DNA from: Pseudomonadota bacterium
Lineage (GTDB): Bacteria; Pseudomonadota; Gammaproteobacteria; JAKAQQ01
NCBI GenBank assembly: GCA_021852325.1
Contig: JAJZNM010000165.1
Span: 1 to 7,680 of the forward strand
Direction of reading: 5' to 3'
Length of the DNA stretch: 7,680 nt
Shown here: piece by piece, positions 1 through 6,391 of the stretch
How positions within the stretch are numbered: position 1 is the first letter of the stretch
Layout of the letters: each line of letters starts with the position of its first letter
Position numbers and translations under genes: made by a program
Notes under the pieces: generated by a model
Seen by the model: only the letters and a program-made list of their open reading frames with translations
Database searches by the model: none
Told to the model about the DNA's origin: nothing

Positions 1-1
1 C

Positions 2-526
2 TGGAACACGGGAGGGTTCATCGACGATATGCTGTTTGACCGGCTGACGCGACGCCTGATCGCCTATTTCGTGGACCGCGAACGAGGCATCTTCAGGGTT
101 CCCGCCAATGTATTCCCCGGCTATCTGGCTGCCCTCGTGAATCATGGATCCGCATCAGATGGGGACATCTTTGCCTATGAGTTCGAGAAATACCACCTGG
201 GGCCGGTCATCGGCAGTCGCACCTGGGGTGGGGTGCGCGGGTACTTCCGGCCGACCGTGTTGAAGGACGGCGGCCTGGTCGTGATTTCGGAAATTGCGTT
301 GTTCAACCGGAAGGGGCATTGGACGGTCGAAAACTATGGCGTAGAACCCACACAGGTTGTCCACGATGAACCCGGGGCACTGATCAAGGGACGCGATGAG
401 CAATTGCTCACTGCCGTACAGGACCTCCTGCAGGAACTCAAGGCCCATCCGAAACCCGTCGTGCAGGCGCCCGCCTGGCTCCCAGCCTACCCTCCCCATG
501 CAACGATTGATCACCCGCACCGGTGA
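2..526 (+). CDS. Tricorn protease-like S41 peptidase, C-terminal part (5' end outside window)
   Basis: This is the last 174 residues of a tricorn-type serine peptidase. The reading frame is already open at the window edge (W-N-T-G-G-F-I-D-D), so the ATG at 29 is internal. Tricorn enzymes are large proteases that degrade oligopeptides; their S41-type core carries the nucleophile and an acidic catalytic residue. Numbered from the ATG at 29, NHGSASDGD (38-46) contains the expected nucleophile Ser43, and WTVENYGVEP (98-107) contains the expected catalytic Glu101. Their spacing of 58 residues equals that of Ser965 and Glu1023 in Thermoplasma tricorn. RTWGGV (64-69), KDGG (79-82) and the GRDEQL stretch near the end are also typical. 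The propeller, PDZ and catalytic-His regions lie upstream and cannot be checked. The family call is firm; cellular location and substrate are not visible. The closest alternative is a C-terminal processing peptidase, but the GRDxQL ending favours tricorn. Confidence 0.9.
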   Translation, partial: WNTGGFIDDMLFDRLTRRLIAYFVDRERGIFRVPANVFPGYLAALVNHGSASDGDIFAYEFEKYHLGPVIGSRTWGGVRGYFRPTVLKDGGLVVISEIALFNRKGHWTVENYGVEPTQVVHDEPGALIKGRDEQLLTAVQDLLQELKAHPKPVVQAPAWLPAYPPHATIDHPHR

Positions 527-580
527 CCGGGACCCCTGTCAACCGGACCCTGATCCCGCCTCTTCCAGACCCGAACGGCT

Positions 581-607
581 TCCCCTCCCTTCTGAACCGG
601 GAGGGGA
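581..607. repeat. GC-rich inverted repeat in the gap before mfd; possible terminator without a T-tract
   Basis: TCCCCTCCC (581-589) and GGGAGGGGA (599-607) form a perfect 9-bp stem with a 9-base loop. It lies 55 bases after the tricorn-like stop codon and about 70 bases before the mfd start. No run of T follows on either strand, so it is not a standard Rho-independent terminator. It could be a terminator-like or RNA-stabilising hairpin, or simply GC-rich coincidence. I see no convincing -35/-10 promoter pair elsewhere in the gap from 527 to 674. Confidence 0.4.
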
Positions 608-664
608 GGTCCGGGCCGGATCTCGCCCTACCCGTCGTGATCCCTGAGCCACGGGACCGGTGAG

Positions 665-668
665 CGGA
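665..668 (+). promoter_or_regulatory. Ribosome binding site favouring the mfd ATG at 675
   Basis: GGAG lies 6 bases before the ATG at 675. The in-frame GTG at 660, five codons earlier, has no comparable Shine-Dalgarno sequence upstream, so I chose the ATG. Confidence 0.55.
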
Positions 669-674
669 GATGGC

Positions 675-3600
675 ATGAACCGACCGAGCCGCATGCCCGC
701 TCCCCGTGCGTTGTTGCCGGCCGACCCCACCTTGCCGCTCGAGATGACCTGGAGTGGTGTCCACGGCTCTTTTGCATCCTGGCTGATCGCCGAAGCCGTG
801 AGCGACACGATGAGTCCTTGGCTCATCGTCACCGCCTCGAACCAGGCGCAGGCGCAGCTGCTTCTGGAACTCACGGATTTCTCCGAGCCCGAGACCCACG
901 TGCGGACCGTTTCCTTCCCCGACCGGGAGATGCTCCCCTACGATCATTTTTCACCGGCGACCGAAATCGTTTCCGAACGCCTGCGCACACTCCATGCGAT
1001 CCGGCAGGGCCGTGCGGACATCACCCTCGTGTCCGCACCCGCGCTTTGTGAACGTCTGCCCCCGGCACCATTCCTGGACCAGGAAACGCTCCTCCTCCGA
1101 GTGGGCGAGACACTGCCGCTCGCCGACTTCCGCGCGCGACTGATCGAGGCCGGTTACCAGGAAACCTCGCTGGTCCGGGCACCGGGCGAATTCGCGATCC
1201 GCGGTGCGCTGCTCGATCTGTTCACCGTCGCCTCGGACGCTCCCTATCGCATCGACCTGATGGATGAGACCATCGAGACCCTGAGACGTTTCGATCCGGA
1301 CACCCAGCTTTCGGTCGAGCGTGTCGACTCTGTGTCCTGGCTGCCCGCGCGCGAGTTCCGGCTCGATGAAACCAGCATCCGTAGATTCCGTCAGCGTTTC
1401 CGGGAGCGTTTCGAGGGATCCCCCCAGAACTTTGGCGTCTACCGGGAAGTCAGCCGCGGAGCCGCGATCGAGGGCCTGGAAGCCTACCTCTCCCTGCTTT
1501 TCGACCATACCGCAGTCCTCCTGGATTTTTTCCCGGTCAAACCACGGCTCATCTGGGCAACCGGCGCAAAAGATGCGCTGACGGAAAACCTGGACCAGAT
1601 CGCGCGTCGTCATGCGCACCGCCAGGGCGCGCTGGATTTCCCCCCGCTTCCCGCCTCTGAAGCCTATGCCGGACCTGACGAAATCAGACTACGGCTGGAG
1701 GCGCTGCAGCAGATCACCTTGGTGGGCGAAACGGGAAGCCCTAGCACCGGACCGATCCATGACTGGGGAACCGAAACCGTTCCCGAATCCCTCAAAATCG
1801 CACGTGCGGACCAGGACCAGCTGGGCGTGCACCTCTCGAACTATCTCAATCTGGCCCGACTCCGGGGATTCCTGGTTACCGCTTCGAGCGGACGCTATGA
1901 CTCCCTCATCCACTTGCTGACACAGGAGACCCTCCCCCCACTCGCGCGCAACGAGGGCTGGAACGTATTTCTCGACCAAGAAACCCCCTGGACACTGAAC
2001 CAGGCTTCCCTCGCACAGGGCTTCGTCTGGCCGGAACGGGGCGTTGTGGTCCTCACCGAAAATGAGTTATGGATGGCGCCCCCACTACGCCGGAGTGAAA
2101 CCCCGGCCGGTAAAAACCCCCTTGCACTGATCCAGGACTTCAAAAACCTGCTGCCCGGGGCACCGGTGATCCACGAGGAACATGGCATTGGTCGATTCCG
2201 GGGTTTGGTGCATCTCGAGGTCGACGGGATTGCCGGCGATTTCCTCCACCTCGAATATTTCGGCGGTGACCGCCTGTATGTCCCGATTGGATCGTTGCAC
2301 CTCGTCAGTCGCTATCTGGGCGGTGACGCCGACCAGGCACCCTGGCACCGACTCGGGAGCGGACAATGGGAGAAAAACCGTCGTGAGGCCCAGAAACGAG
2401 CGTTTGATGTCGCAGCTGAACTGCTGGAGACCCATGCCCGCCGGAAACTCACGCCCGCACCGGCCTTGACGTTCGATCGCAGCCGTTATGAACGGTTTGC
2501 GCTCGAGTGCCCGTTCGAAGTCACGGAAGACCAGCAGACCACGATCGACCAGGTGCTCGCCGATCTCGCCGGCAGCCGGCCGATGGACCGTGTCGTGTGT
2601 GGTGATGTGGGATTCGGGAAGACCGAGGTCGCGCTCCGGGCTGCCTGGGCCTGTGTCCAGGCCGGACATCAGGCTGCGGTGCTCGTTCCGACCACACTCC
2701 TCGCAGAGCAGCACGACACCTCGTTCCGTGACCGTTTTTCGAACTGGCCGGTCACCCTCGCGACCCTGTCCCGTTTCCGGAGCGCCCGGGAGGAAAAGGA
2801 CATCCGCGAAGCCCTGGCCCAGGGAAAAATCGATCTGGTGATCGGAACCCATAAACTGCTCCAGAATACACCCCGGTTCAAGAGTCTGGGTTTGCTGATC
2901 ATTGACGAGGAACATCGATTTGGCGTGCGCCAGAAGGAGCAGATCAGCCGCTTCAAGGCAGGCGTTCACACGCTCACACTGACCGCAACACCCATTCCAC
3001 GGACGCTCAACATGACACTCGGCGGGCTGCGGGACCTCAGCCTGATCGCGACCCCTCCCAAGGACCGTCTGCCGATCCAGACTTTTCTCGGGCCCTGGGA
3101 TCCTTTGATCGTCCAGGAAGCGGTGGCCCGCGAGCTTCAGAGGGGGGGGCAGGTCTATGTCGTGACACCCCGGGTCAAGGGGATCGAGGCGTTGACCCAT
3201 GAGATGGCCCGCCTGGCACCCCACCACGAGGTCCGCCATGCGCACGGACAGATGCCTGAACGCCTGCTCGAACAGACGATGGTCGATTTCTATCATCAGC
3301 GGTTCCCGATACTCGTTTCGACCAAGATTATCGAAAGCGGCATCAATGTGCCATTGGCCAACACGATCCTGATCCATCAGGCCGACCGCTTTGGACTGGC
3401 CGAGCTTCACCAGCTGCGTGGCCGCGTGGGTCGTTCCCATCACCGCGCCTACGCCTACCTGCTGGTCGATGCCTACGAGCACCTGGGAGCCGACACACAG
3501 CAACGGCTCGAAGCCCTGACCCGTTTCGATGCCCTCGGTTCCGGATTTCTCCTGGCGATGCAGGATCTCGAAATCCGGGGTGCGGGCGAGCTCCTCGGCA

Positions 3601-4181
3601 AGGCCCAGAGTGGCGAGATCGAATCGGTCGGCTTCAGCCTGTATGCGGAATACGTGCAGAAGGCCGTCGCCTATCTCCAATCTGGACGGGGTCCCCATCC
3701 CGACGGGCAGGCCTTGGATTCCGACCCGGCACGGGCGGATGTGGATCTCCAGGCACCGGCCCTGATCCCGGAGCACTATGTCCAGGATGTCCACCAGCGC
3801 CTCGTGCTCTACAAGGAACTGGCGCTCAAAAATACCCCGCAGGCGCTCGAGTCGTTCCGGAACGAGCTGGCTGACCGTTTCGGTCCTTGCCCGGAGCCGG
3901 TTGAAACCCTCCTCACGGTCAGCCAGCTGCGTCTTCAGGCCACTATGCTCGGAATCCGGAAGCTCGAAGCCCACGCGGGAGGTGCGCGCATCCTGTTCGC
4001 GCAGCAAACGCCGATCCGGCCGCAAGACCTTGTCCGCCTGGTCGAAGCGGAGCCGGATTACTACCGTTTTGAGGGGACGAACCGCCTGCTCTACCGGAAA
4101 TCCCTGCCCGAGATCAAAGACCGGCTTCAGTGGATCCGGCAAATCCTTACAATACTCAGTGAGTCACTCTCTCCTCCCTGA
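675..4181 (+). CDS. mfd: Transcription-repair coupling factor Mfd
   Basis: Mfd is a cytoplasmic ATP-driven DNA translocase. It binds RNA polymerase stalled at a lesion, removes it, and recruits UvrA to start nucleotide excision repair. The predicted 1168 residues are close to the E. coli length of 1148. Domains in order: a UvrB-like N-terminal module to about 330, with the conserved GEFAIRGALLDLF stretch (Arg176) in the UvrA-binding region; the RNA polymerase interaction domain, about 498-550 (HEEHGIGRF through LYVPIGSLHLVSRY); a superfamily 2 translocase with Walker A GDVGFGKTE (Lys649), DEEH (744-747), the TATPIPRTLNM motif, and motif VI QLRGRVGR (913-920); then a C-terminal TRG/D7 region containing ALIPEHY and DRFGPCPEP. 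Motif V reads TKIIESGINVP, where most Mfd proteins have TTIIETGIDIP. A run of eight G lies at 3142-3149 with the frame intact. An alternative GTG start at 660 would add five residues. The csiV gene starts 16 bases downstream and is probably cotranscribed. Confidence 0.98.
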   Translation: MNRPSRMPAPRALLPADPTLPLEMTWSGVHGSFASWLIAEAVSDTMSPWLIVTASNQAQAQLLLELTDFSEPETHVRTVSFPDREMLPYDHFSPATEIVSERLRTLHAIRQGRADITLVSAPALCERLPPAPFLDQETLLLRVGETLPLADFRARLIEAGYQETSLVRAPGEFAIRGALLDLFTVASDAPYRIDLMDETIETLRRFDPDTQLSVERVDSVSWLPAREFRLDETSIRRFRQRFRERFEGSPQNFGVYREVSRGAAIEGLEAYLSLLFDHTAVLLDFFPVKPRLIWATGAKDALTENLDQIARRHAHRQGALDFPPLPASEAYAGPDEIRLRLEALQQITLVGETGSPSTGPIHDWGTETVPESLKIARADQDQLGVHLSNYLNLARLRGFLVTASSGRYDSLIHLLTQETLPPLARNEGWNVFLDQETPWTLNQASLAQGFVWPERGVVVLTENELWMAPPLRRSETPAGKNPLALIQDFKNLLPGAPVIHEEHGIGRFRGLVHLEVDGIAGDFLHLEYFGGDRLYVPIGSLHLVSRYLGGDADQAPWHRLGSGQWEKNRREAQKRAFDVAAELLETHARRKLTPAPALTFDRSRYERFALECPFEVTEDQQTTIDQVLADLAGSRPMDRVVCGDVGFGKTEVALRAAWACVQAGHQAAVLVPTTLLAEQHDTSFRDRFSNWPVTLATLSRFRSAREEKDIREALAQGKIDLVIGTHKLLQNTPRFKSLGLLIIDEEHRFGVRQKEQISRFKAGVHTLTLTATPIPRTLNMTLGGLRDLSLIATPPKDRLPIQTFLGPWDPLIVQEAVARELQRGGQVYVVTPRVKGIEALTHEMARLAPHHEVRHAHGQMPERLLEQTMVDFYHQRFPILVSTKIIESGINVPLANTILIHQADRFGLAELHQLRGRVGRSHHRAYAYLLVDAYEHLGADTQQRLEALTRFDALGSGFLLAMQDLEIRGAGELLGKAQSGEIESVGFSLYAEYVQKAVAYLQSGRGPHPDGQALDSDPARADVDLQAPALIPEHYVQDVHQRLVLYKELALKNTPQALESFRNELADRFGPCPEPVETLLTVSQLRLQATMLGIRKLEAHAGGARILFAQQTPIRPQDLVRLVEAEPDYYRFEGTNRLLYRKSLPEIKDRLQWIRQILTILSESLSPP

Positions 4182-4197
4182 TGCCGGAGCTTGATCC

Positions 4198-5001
4198 ATG
4201 CCCTCATCCTTGAGACCGATCTTGCAACACGGGCTCACCACCCTCCTCGCCCTGGCCGCACCCGTGACGGTGCTTGCGGGCATTACGCCCCCCGCGGCCT
4301 CCTCCCCTCCGGCGCAGTGGGTCCAGGTGATCGTCTTCCGTTCGCTCGACCGGGATGCCGGCCGGCACGAGCGGTGGGGACATACGATCCCGACGGGTCA
4401 ATCCCTGGCCGGAGTCGATCTTAAACGTGCATCCCGCCTCCCTCCGGGCTTCCACCCGGCCCGGCTCGGTCCCACCATGCGCCACGTCTGGAGTGTCTTG
4501 CAAGCCTCTGCGCTCTACCATCCGCTCTTGAAAGAAGCCTGGGTGCAGCCCGCCTTTCCGCTCGGCGCCGCAATCCCCGTGGCCCTGGGTCTGCCCAGGG
4601 AACCGCAATCTCCCCATGAAGGCCTGCCCGGCACCGTTAAGAGACTGGAGGACGCCAACCCCAGCCGGCACGAGGCACACCTGATGTTCGGCAAGCACCG
4701 CTTCGCGGTCATGGGCACGGTGCAGGTGACTGTCATGCGCCATGTCTACATCGAGATTCACGCCCTGCTCGTGAAGAAAAACCGTGAGAGAAACCAGCTG
4801 TCCACACGATCCCGAGCCGCCCGTCCGGTTCCACCCGGCCGCTCCCGGCCCCACCGCTTCACCCTCTACCCGATCAACCAGGCCGACCAGTTTCATCCGG
4901 GACGCGTGAGCTATTTCGACAATCCGGTATATGGGATCCTGGTCTATATCAAGTCGGCCCCGGAATCCACCTCGACAACCCCGCTCGCAGCAGGCGGTTG
5001 A
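4198..5001 (+). CDS. CsiV-family secreted protein
   Basis: This 267-residue protein matches the CsiV family (described as peptidoglycan-binding; first studied in Shewanella cell division). The N-terminus is a clear Sec signal peptide: a basic residue, a hydrophobic core at 13-26, and a likely cut after Ala27 (V-L-A|G). The mature protein is therefore predicted to be periplasmic. Family landmarks are the WVQVIVFRSL strand (41-50), the YHPLLKEAWVQP motif (107-118), a repetitive beta segment around 160-190 (GKHRF...VYIEIHALL), and the C-terminal SYFDNPVYG (238-246), which corresponds to the usual HYLDHP-x-x-G. A basic, proline-rich stretch (about 200-218, RSRAARPVPPGRSRPH) sits before the last strands and may be a flexible insertion. 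GGAG at 4186-4189, 8 bases upstream, supports the start. The gene directly follows mfd, as in Pseudomonas. A role in cell division is inferred from the family only. Its last 53 bases overlap the convergent MTIP gene. Confidence 0.8.
   Translation: MPSSLRPILQHGLTTLLALAAPVTVLAGITPPAASSPPAQWVQVIVFRSLDRDAGRHERWGHTIPTGQSLAGVDLKRASRLPPGFHPARLGPTMRHVWSVLQASALYHPLLKEAWVQPAFPLGAAIPVALGLPREPQSPHEGLPGTVKRLEDANPSRHEAHLMFGKHRFAVMGTVQVTVMRHVYIEIHALLVKKNRERNQLSTRSRAARPVPPGRSRPHRFTLYPINQADQFHPGRVSYFDNPVYGILVYIKSAPESTSTTPLAAGG
4583..4600. repeat. Small perfect hairpin inside csiV
   Basis: CCCTGGG and CCCAGGG form a 7-bp stem with a TCTG loop, within codons of csiV. No T-tract follows. It may be incidental to the GC-rich coding sequence. 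Confidence 0.3.
4949..5001. other. Convergent coding overlap of csiV and the MTIP gene
   Basis: The last 53 bases of csiV (plus strand) and of the MTIP gene (minus strand) are the same DNA. They encode the non-conserved tails of both proteins. There is no intergenic space and no terminator hairpin with a T-tract here, so the two transcripts should share complementary 3' ends. Confidence 0.85.
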
Positions 5002-5710
5002 GGCGCGATTTCGCTTCCTCCATGTTGCGGTCGAGATCCTGGAGTACCGGTCGGTCCTGCTTGCCGGCCGCCCAGTTCCCGACCATCGCGCAACAGGCGT
5101 AGGACATTCCAAGCTCCCGTGCCAGCGCGGCTTCAGGCATGACGGTCATGCCCACCATGTCGCAACCATCCCGCTCGAGACGGCGGATTTCAGCCGCGGT
5201 CTCGAGGCGTGGACCCTGCGTCACAGCATAGGTCCCGTGGCCCACCACCGTCAGTCCGATGTTTTCCGCCGTCGCGAGCAACTGGGCCCGCCATGCGGAA
5301 TCGAACGGTTCCGTGAAATCGATATGGGGGATCGAATCGGTGTCGGATTCGCAGTAGGTGCCAGACCGTCCATGGGTATAGTCGATCAGCTGGTCTGGGA
5401 TGATGAGGCTTCCCGGAACCATTTCCGGGCGGATCCCGCCGACGGCTGCCAATGCGAGCACCCGGCTCACCCCGATTGCATCCAGTGCCCAGAGATTCGC
5501 CCGGTAATTGATGAGGTGAGGTGCAAACCGGTGTTCGAGGCCATGCCGGGGCAGGAACGCAACCGGCACGCCGTGGAGATCCCCCATCAGGACCGGGGCC
5601 GAGGGCTTTCCCCAGGGTGTCTCGACCCATTCGGTCCGGACGGGCACGAAACCCGTGAGTTGAGTGTTGCCGGTTCCTCCGATGATCGCGAACGGGTATT
5701 CAGTGGACAT
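4949..5710 (-). CDS. S-methyl-5'-thioinosine phosphorylase (MTIP)
   Basis: This purine nucleoside phosphorylase of the PNP/MTAP family (253 residues) is predicted to convert methylthioinosine plus phosphate to hypoxanthine and methylthioribose-1-phosphate. This salvages the by-product of polyamine and quorum-signal synthesis after its deamination. Visible motifs: phosphate-loop IGGTG (10-14), PRHGLEHRFAPHLINYRANLWAL (about 54-76), AVGGI (89-93), QLIDYTHGR (107-115), TQGPRLET (164-171), and GMTVMPEAALARE (187-199). Asn212 in MVGNWAAGK occupies the base-recognition position. Asp there marks adenine-specific MTAP, while Asn marks 6-oxopurine enzymes, so MTIP is favoured over MTAP. From memory the protein resembles P. 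aeruginosa PA3004 throughout. GGAG 8 bases upstream supports the ATG. The gene follows hpt, whose product uses the hypoxanthine released, and its 3' end overlaps the convergent csiV gene. The main alternative is a general inosine/guanosine phosphorylase. Confidence 0.9.
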   Translation of the reverse strand: MSTEYPFAIIGGTGNTQLTGFVPVRTEWVETPWGKPSAPVLMGDLHGVPVAFLPRHGLEHRFAPHLINYRANLWALDAIGVSRVLALAAVGGIRPEMVPGSLIIPDQLIDYTHGRSGTYCESDTDSIPHIDFTEPFDSAWRAQLLATAENIGLTVVGHGTYAVTQGPRLETAAEIRRLERDGCDMVGMTVMPEAALARELGMSYACCAMVGNWAAGKQDRPVLQDLDRNMEEAKSRLNRLLRAGLSRWIPGPT

Positions 5711-5812
5711 GTGACAGGCTCCGTTGGGGACCGGGTGGGTATCCCGATCGTGGACGAGCGGCCCACGGCGATCTGCCGTCCGCGAGACTGGACCGAATCC
5801 CGGGCTGCGTCT

Positions 5813-6391
5813 TCACTCGCTCCGGTCCGGGAAGGATGCCTTGGGGGCGGGCAAGGCATAGACCGCGGGCAGGTGGCGCCATTGGCCGTCGAGGTCCAGT
5901 CCGCACCCGATCAACCACTCGGCCCCAGCACGCAATCCATGCACGTCCGGTCCTCTGGCCGGTTGCGAGATGGAGCCTCTCTCCTTCCAGATCAAGGCAG
6001 CGCTCACGACCCGGCTGGCCCCTTCCCGCAAGAGCCAGTCCTGGATGGCGGTCAATGTGATGCCTTCATCCCAGACATCGTCCACGAGGAGCACTGTGCG
6101 CCCGGCAGGTGGGATGCAGGGCTTGTAGAGCCATTTCAGGGATCCACTGTCCATCCCAGATCGGTAACGGCTCACGCGGACAAAATCCACCTCAAGCGCA
6201 AAGTCGAGCCGTTCCGTGAGCCAGACTCCTGCATAGAGTCCACCGGTGAGCACGATGAGTACGATGGGCTGAAAGCCACCCACGAGGGCGGTCGCTTTCA
6301 GCGCCATCGCATCCAGTGCCTCGGTGACTCGAGAGGCAGGGAACAGCAGGCGGGCTCCGTCCGGGAGTCCGCCTCCAACAAGCTCAACCAT
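5813..6391 (-). CDS. hpt: Hypoxanthine/guanine phosphoribosyltransferase
   Basis: This type I phosphoribosyltransferase is predicted to join hypoxanthine (or guanine) to PRPP, giving IMP (or GMP) and pyrophosphate in the cytoplasm. With the ATG at 6391 it has 192 residues, near the usual 180-190. Landmarks: the pyrophosphate loop LTGGLYAG (48-55), the mobile-loop region VSRYRSG (73-79), the PRPP-binding loop VDDVWDEGITL (103-113; the Trp is unusual, since ILDEG is common), a purine-contacting Lys136 in LIWKERG, and GLDLDGQWRHLP (164-175), whose Asp166 and Arg172 match the hood signature. The frame is open to a TTG at 6430, which would add 13 residues. That start has no Shine-Dalgarno and would deepen the overlap with nagZ, so I prefer the ATG. 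The gene is coupled to nagZ upstream and followed after 102 bases by MTIP, whose product hypoxanthine is its substrate. Xanthine preference cannot be excluded. Confidence 0.9.
   Translation of the reverse strand: MVELVGGGLPDGARLLFPASRVTEALDAMALKATALVGGFQPIVLIVLTGGLYAGVWLTERLDFALEVDFVRVSRYRSGMDSGSLKWLYKPCIPPAGRTVLLVDDVWDEGITLTAIQDWLLREGASRVVSAALIWKERGSISQPARGPDVHGLRAGAEWLIGCGLDLDGQWRHLPAVYALPAPKASFPDRSE
6384..6391 (-). promoter_or_regulatory. nagZ stop / hpt start overlap (translational coupling)
   Basis: Read on the minus strand, ATGGTTGA contains the hpt start (ATG) and the nagZ stop (TGA), an 8-base overlap. Upstream of hpt there is only a weak GGGA about 10 bases away, so ribosomes finishing nagZ may reinitiate here. 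Confidence 0.55.

Noticed and set aside
438..947. Minus-strand open frames covering the gap between the tricorn-like gene and mfd
   Set aside because: They run opposite conserved coding sequence at both ends, and their Arg/Gly-rich translation resembles no family. I see no support for a small gene in the gap.
2085..4142. A 685-codon open frame on the minus strand opposite mfd
   Set aside because: It is antisense to a fully conserved Mfd protein, shows no recognisable motif, and is the kind of stop-free shadow frame expected in GC-rich codons.
5711..5812. The hpt-MTIP gap as a riboswitch or attenuator
   Set aside because: Only a weak 5-bp stem (ACGGC/GCCGT) is visible, with no T-tract and no recognisable purine or SAM riboswitch core. 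Apart from the MTIP ribosome binding site I see nothing there.
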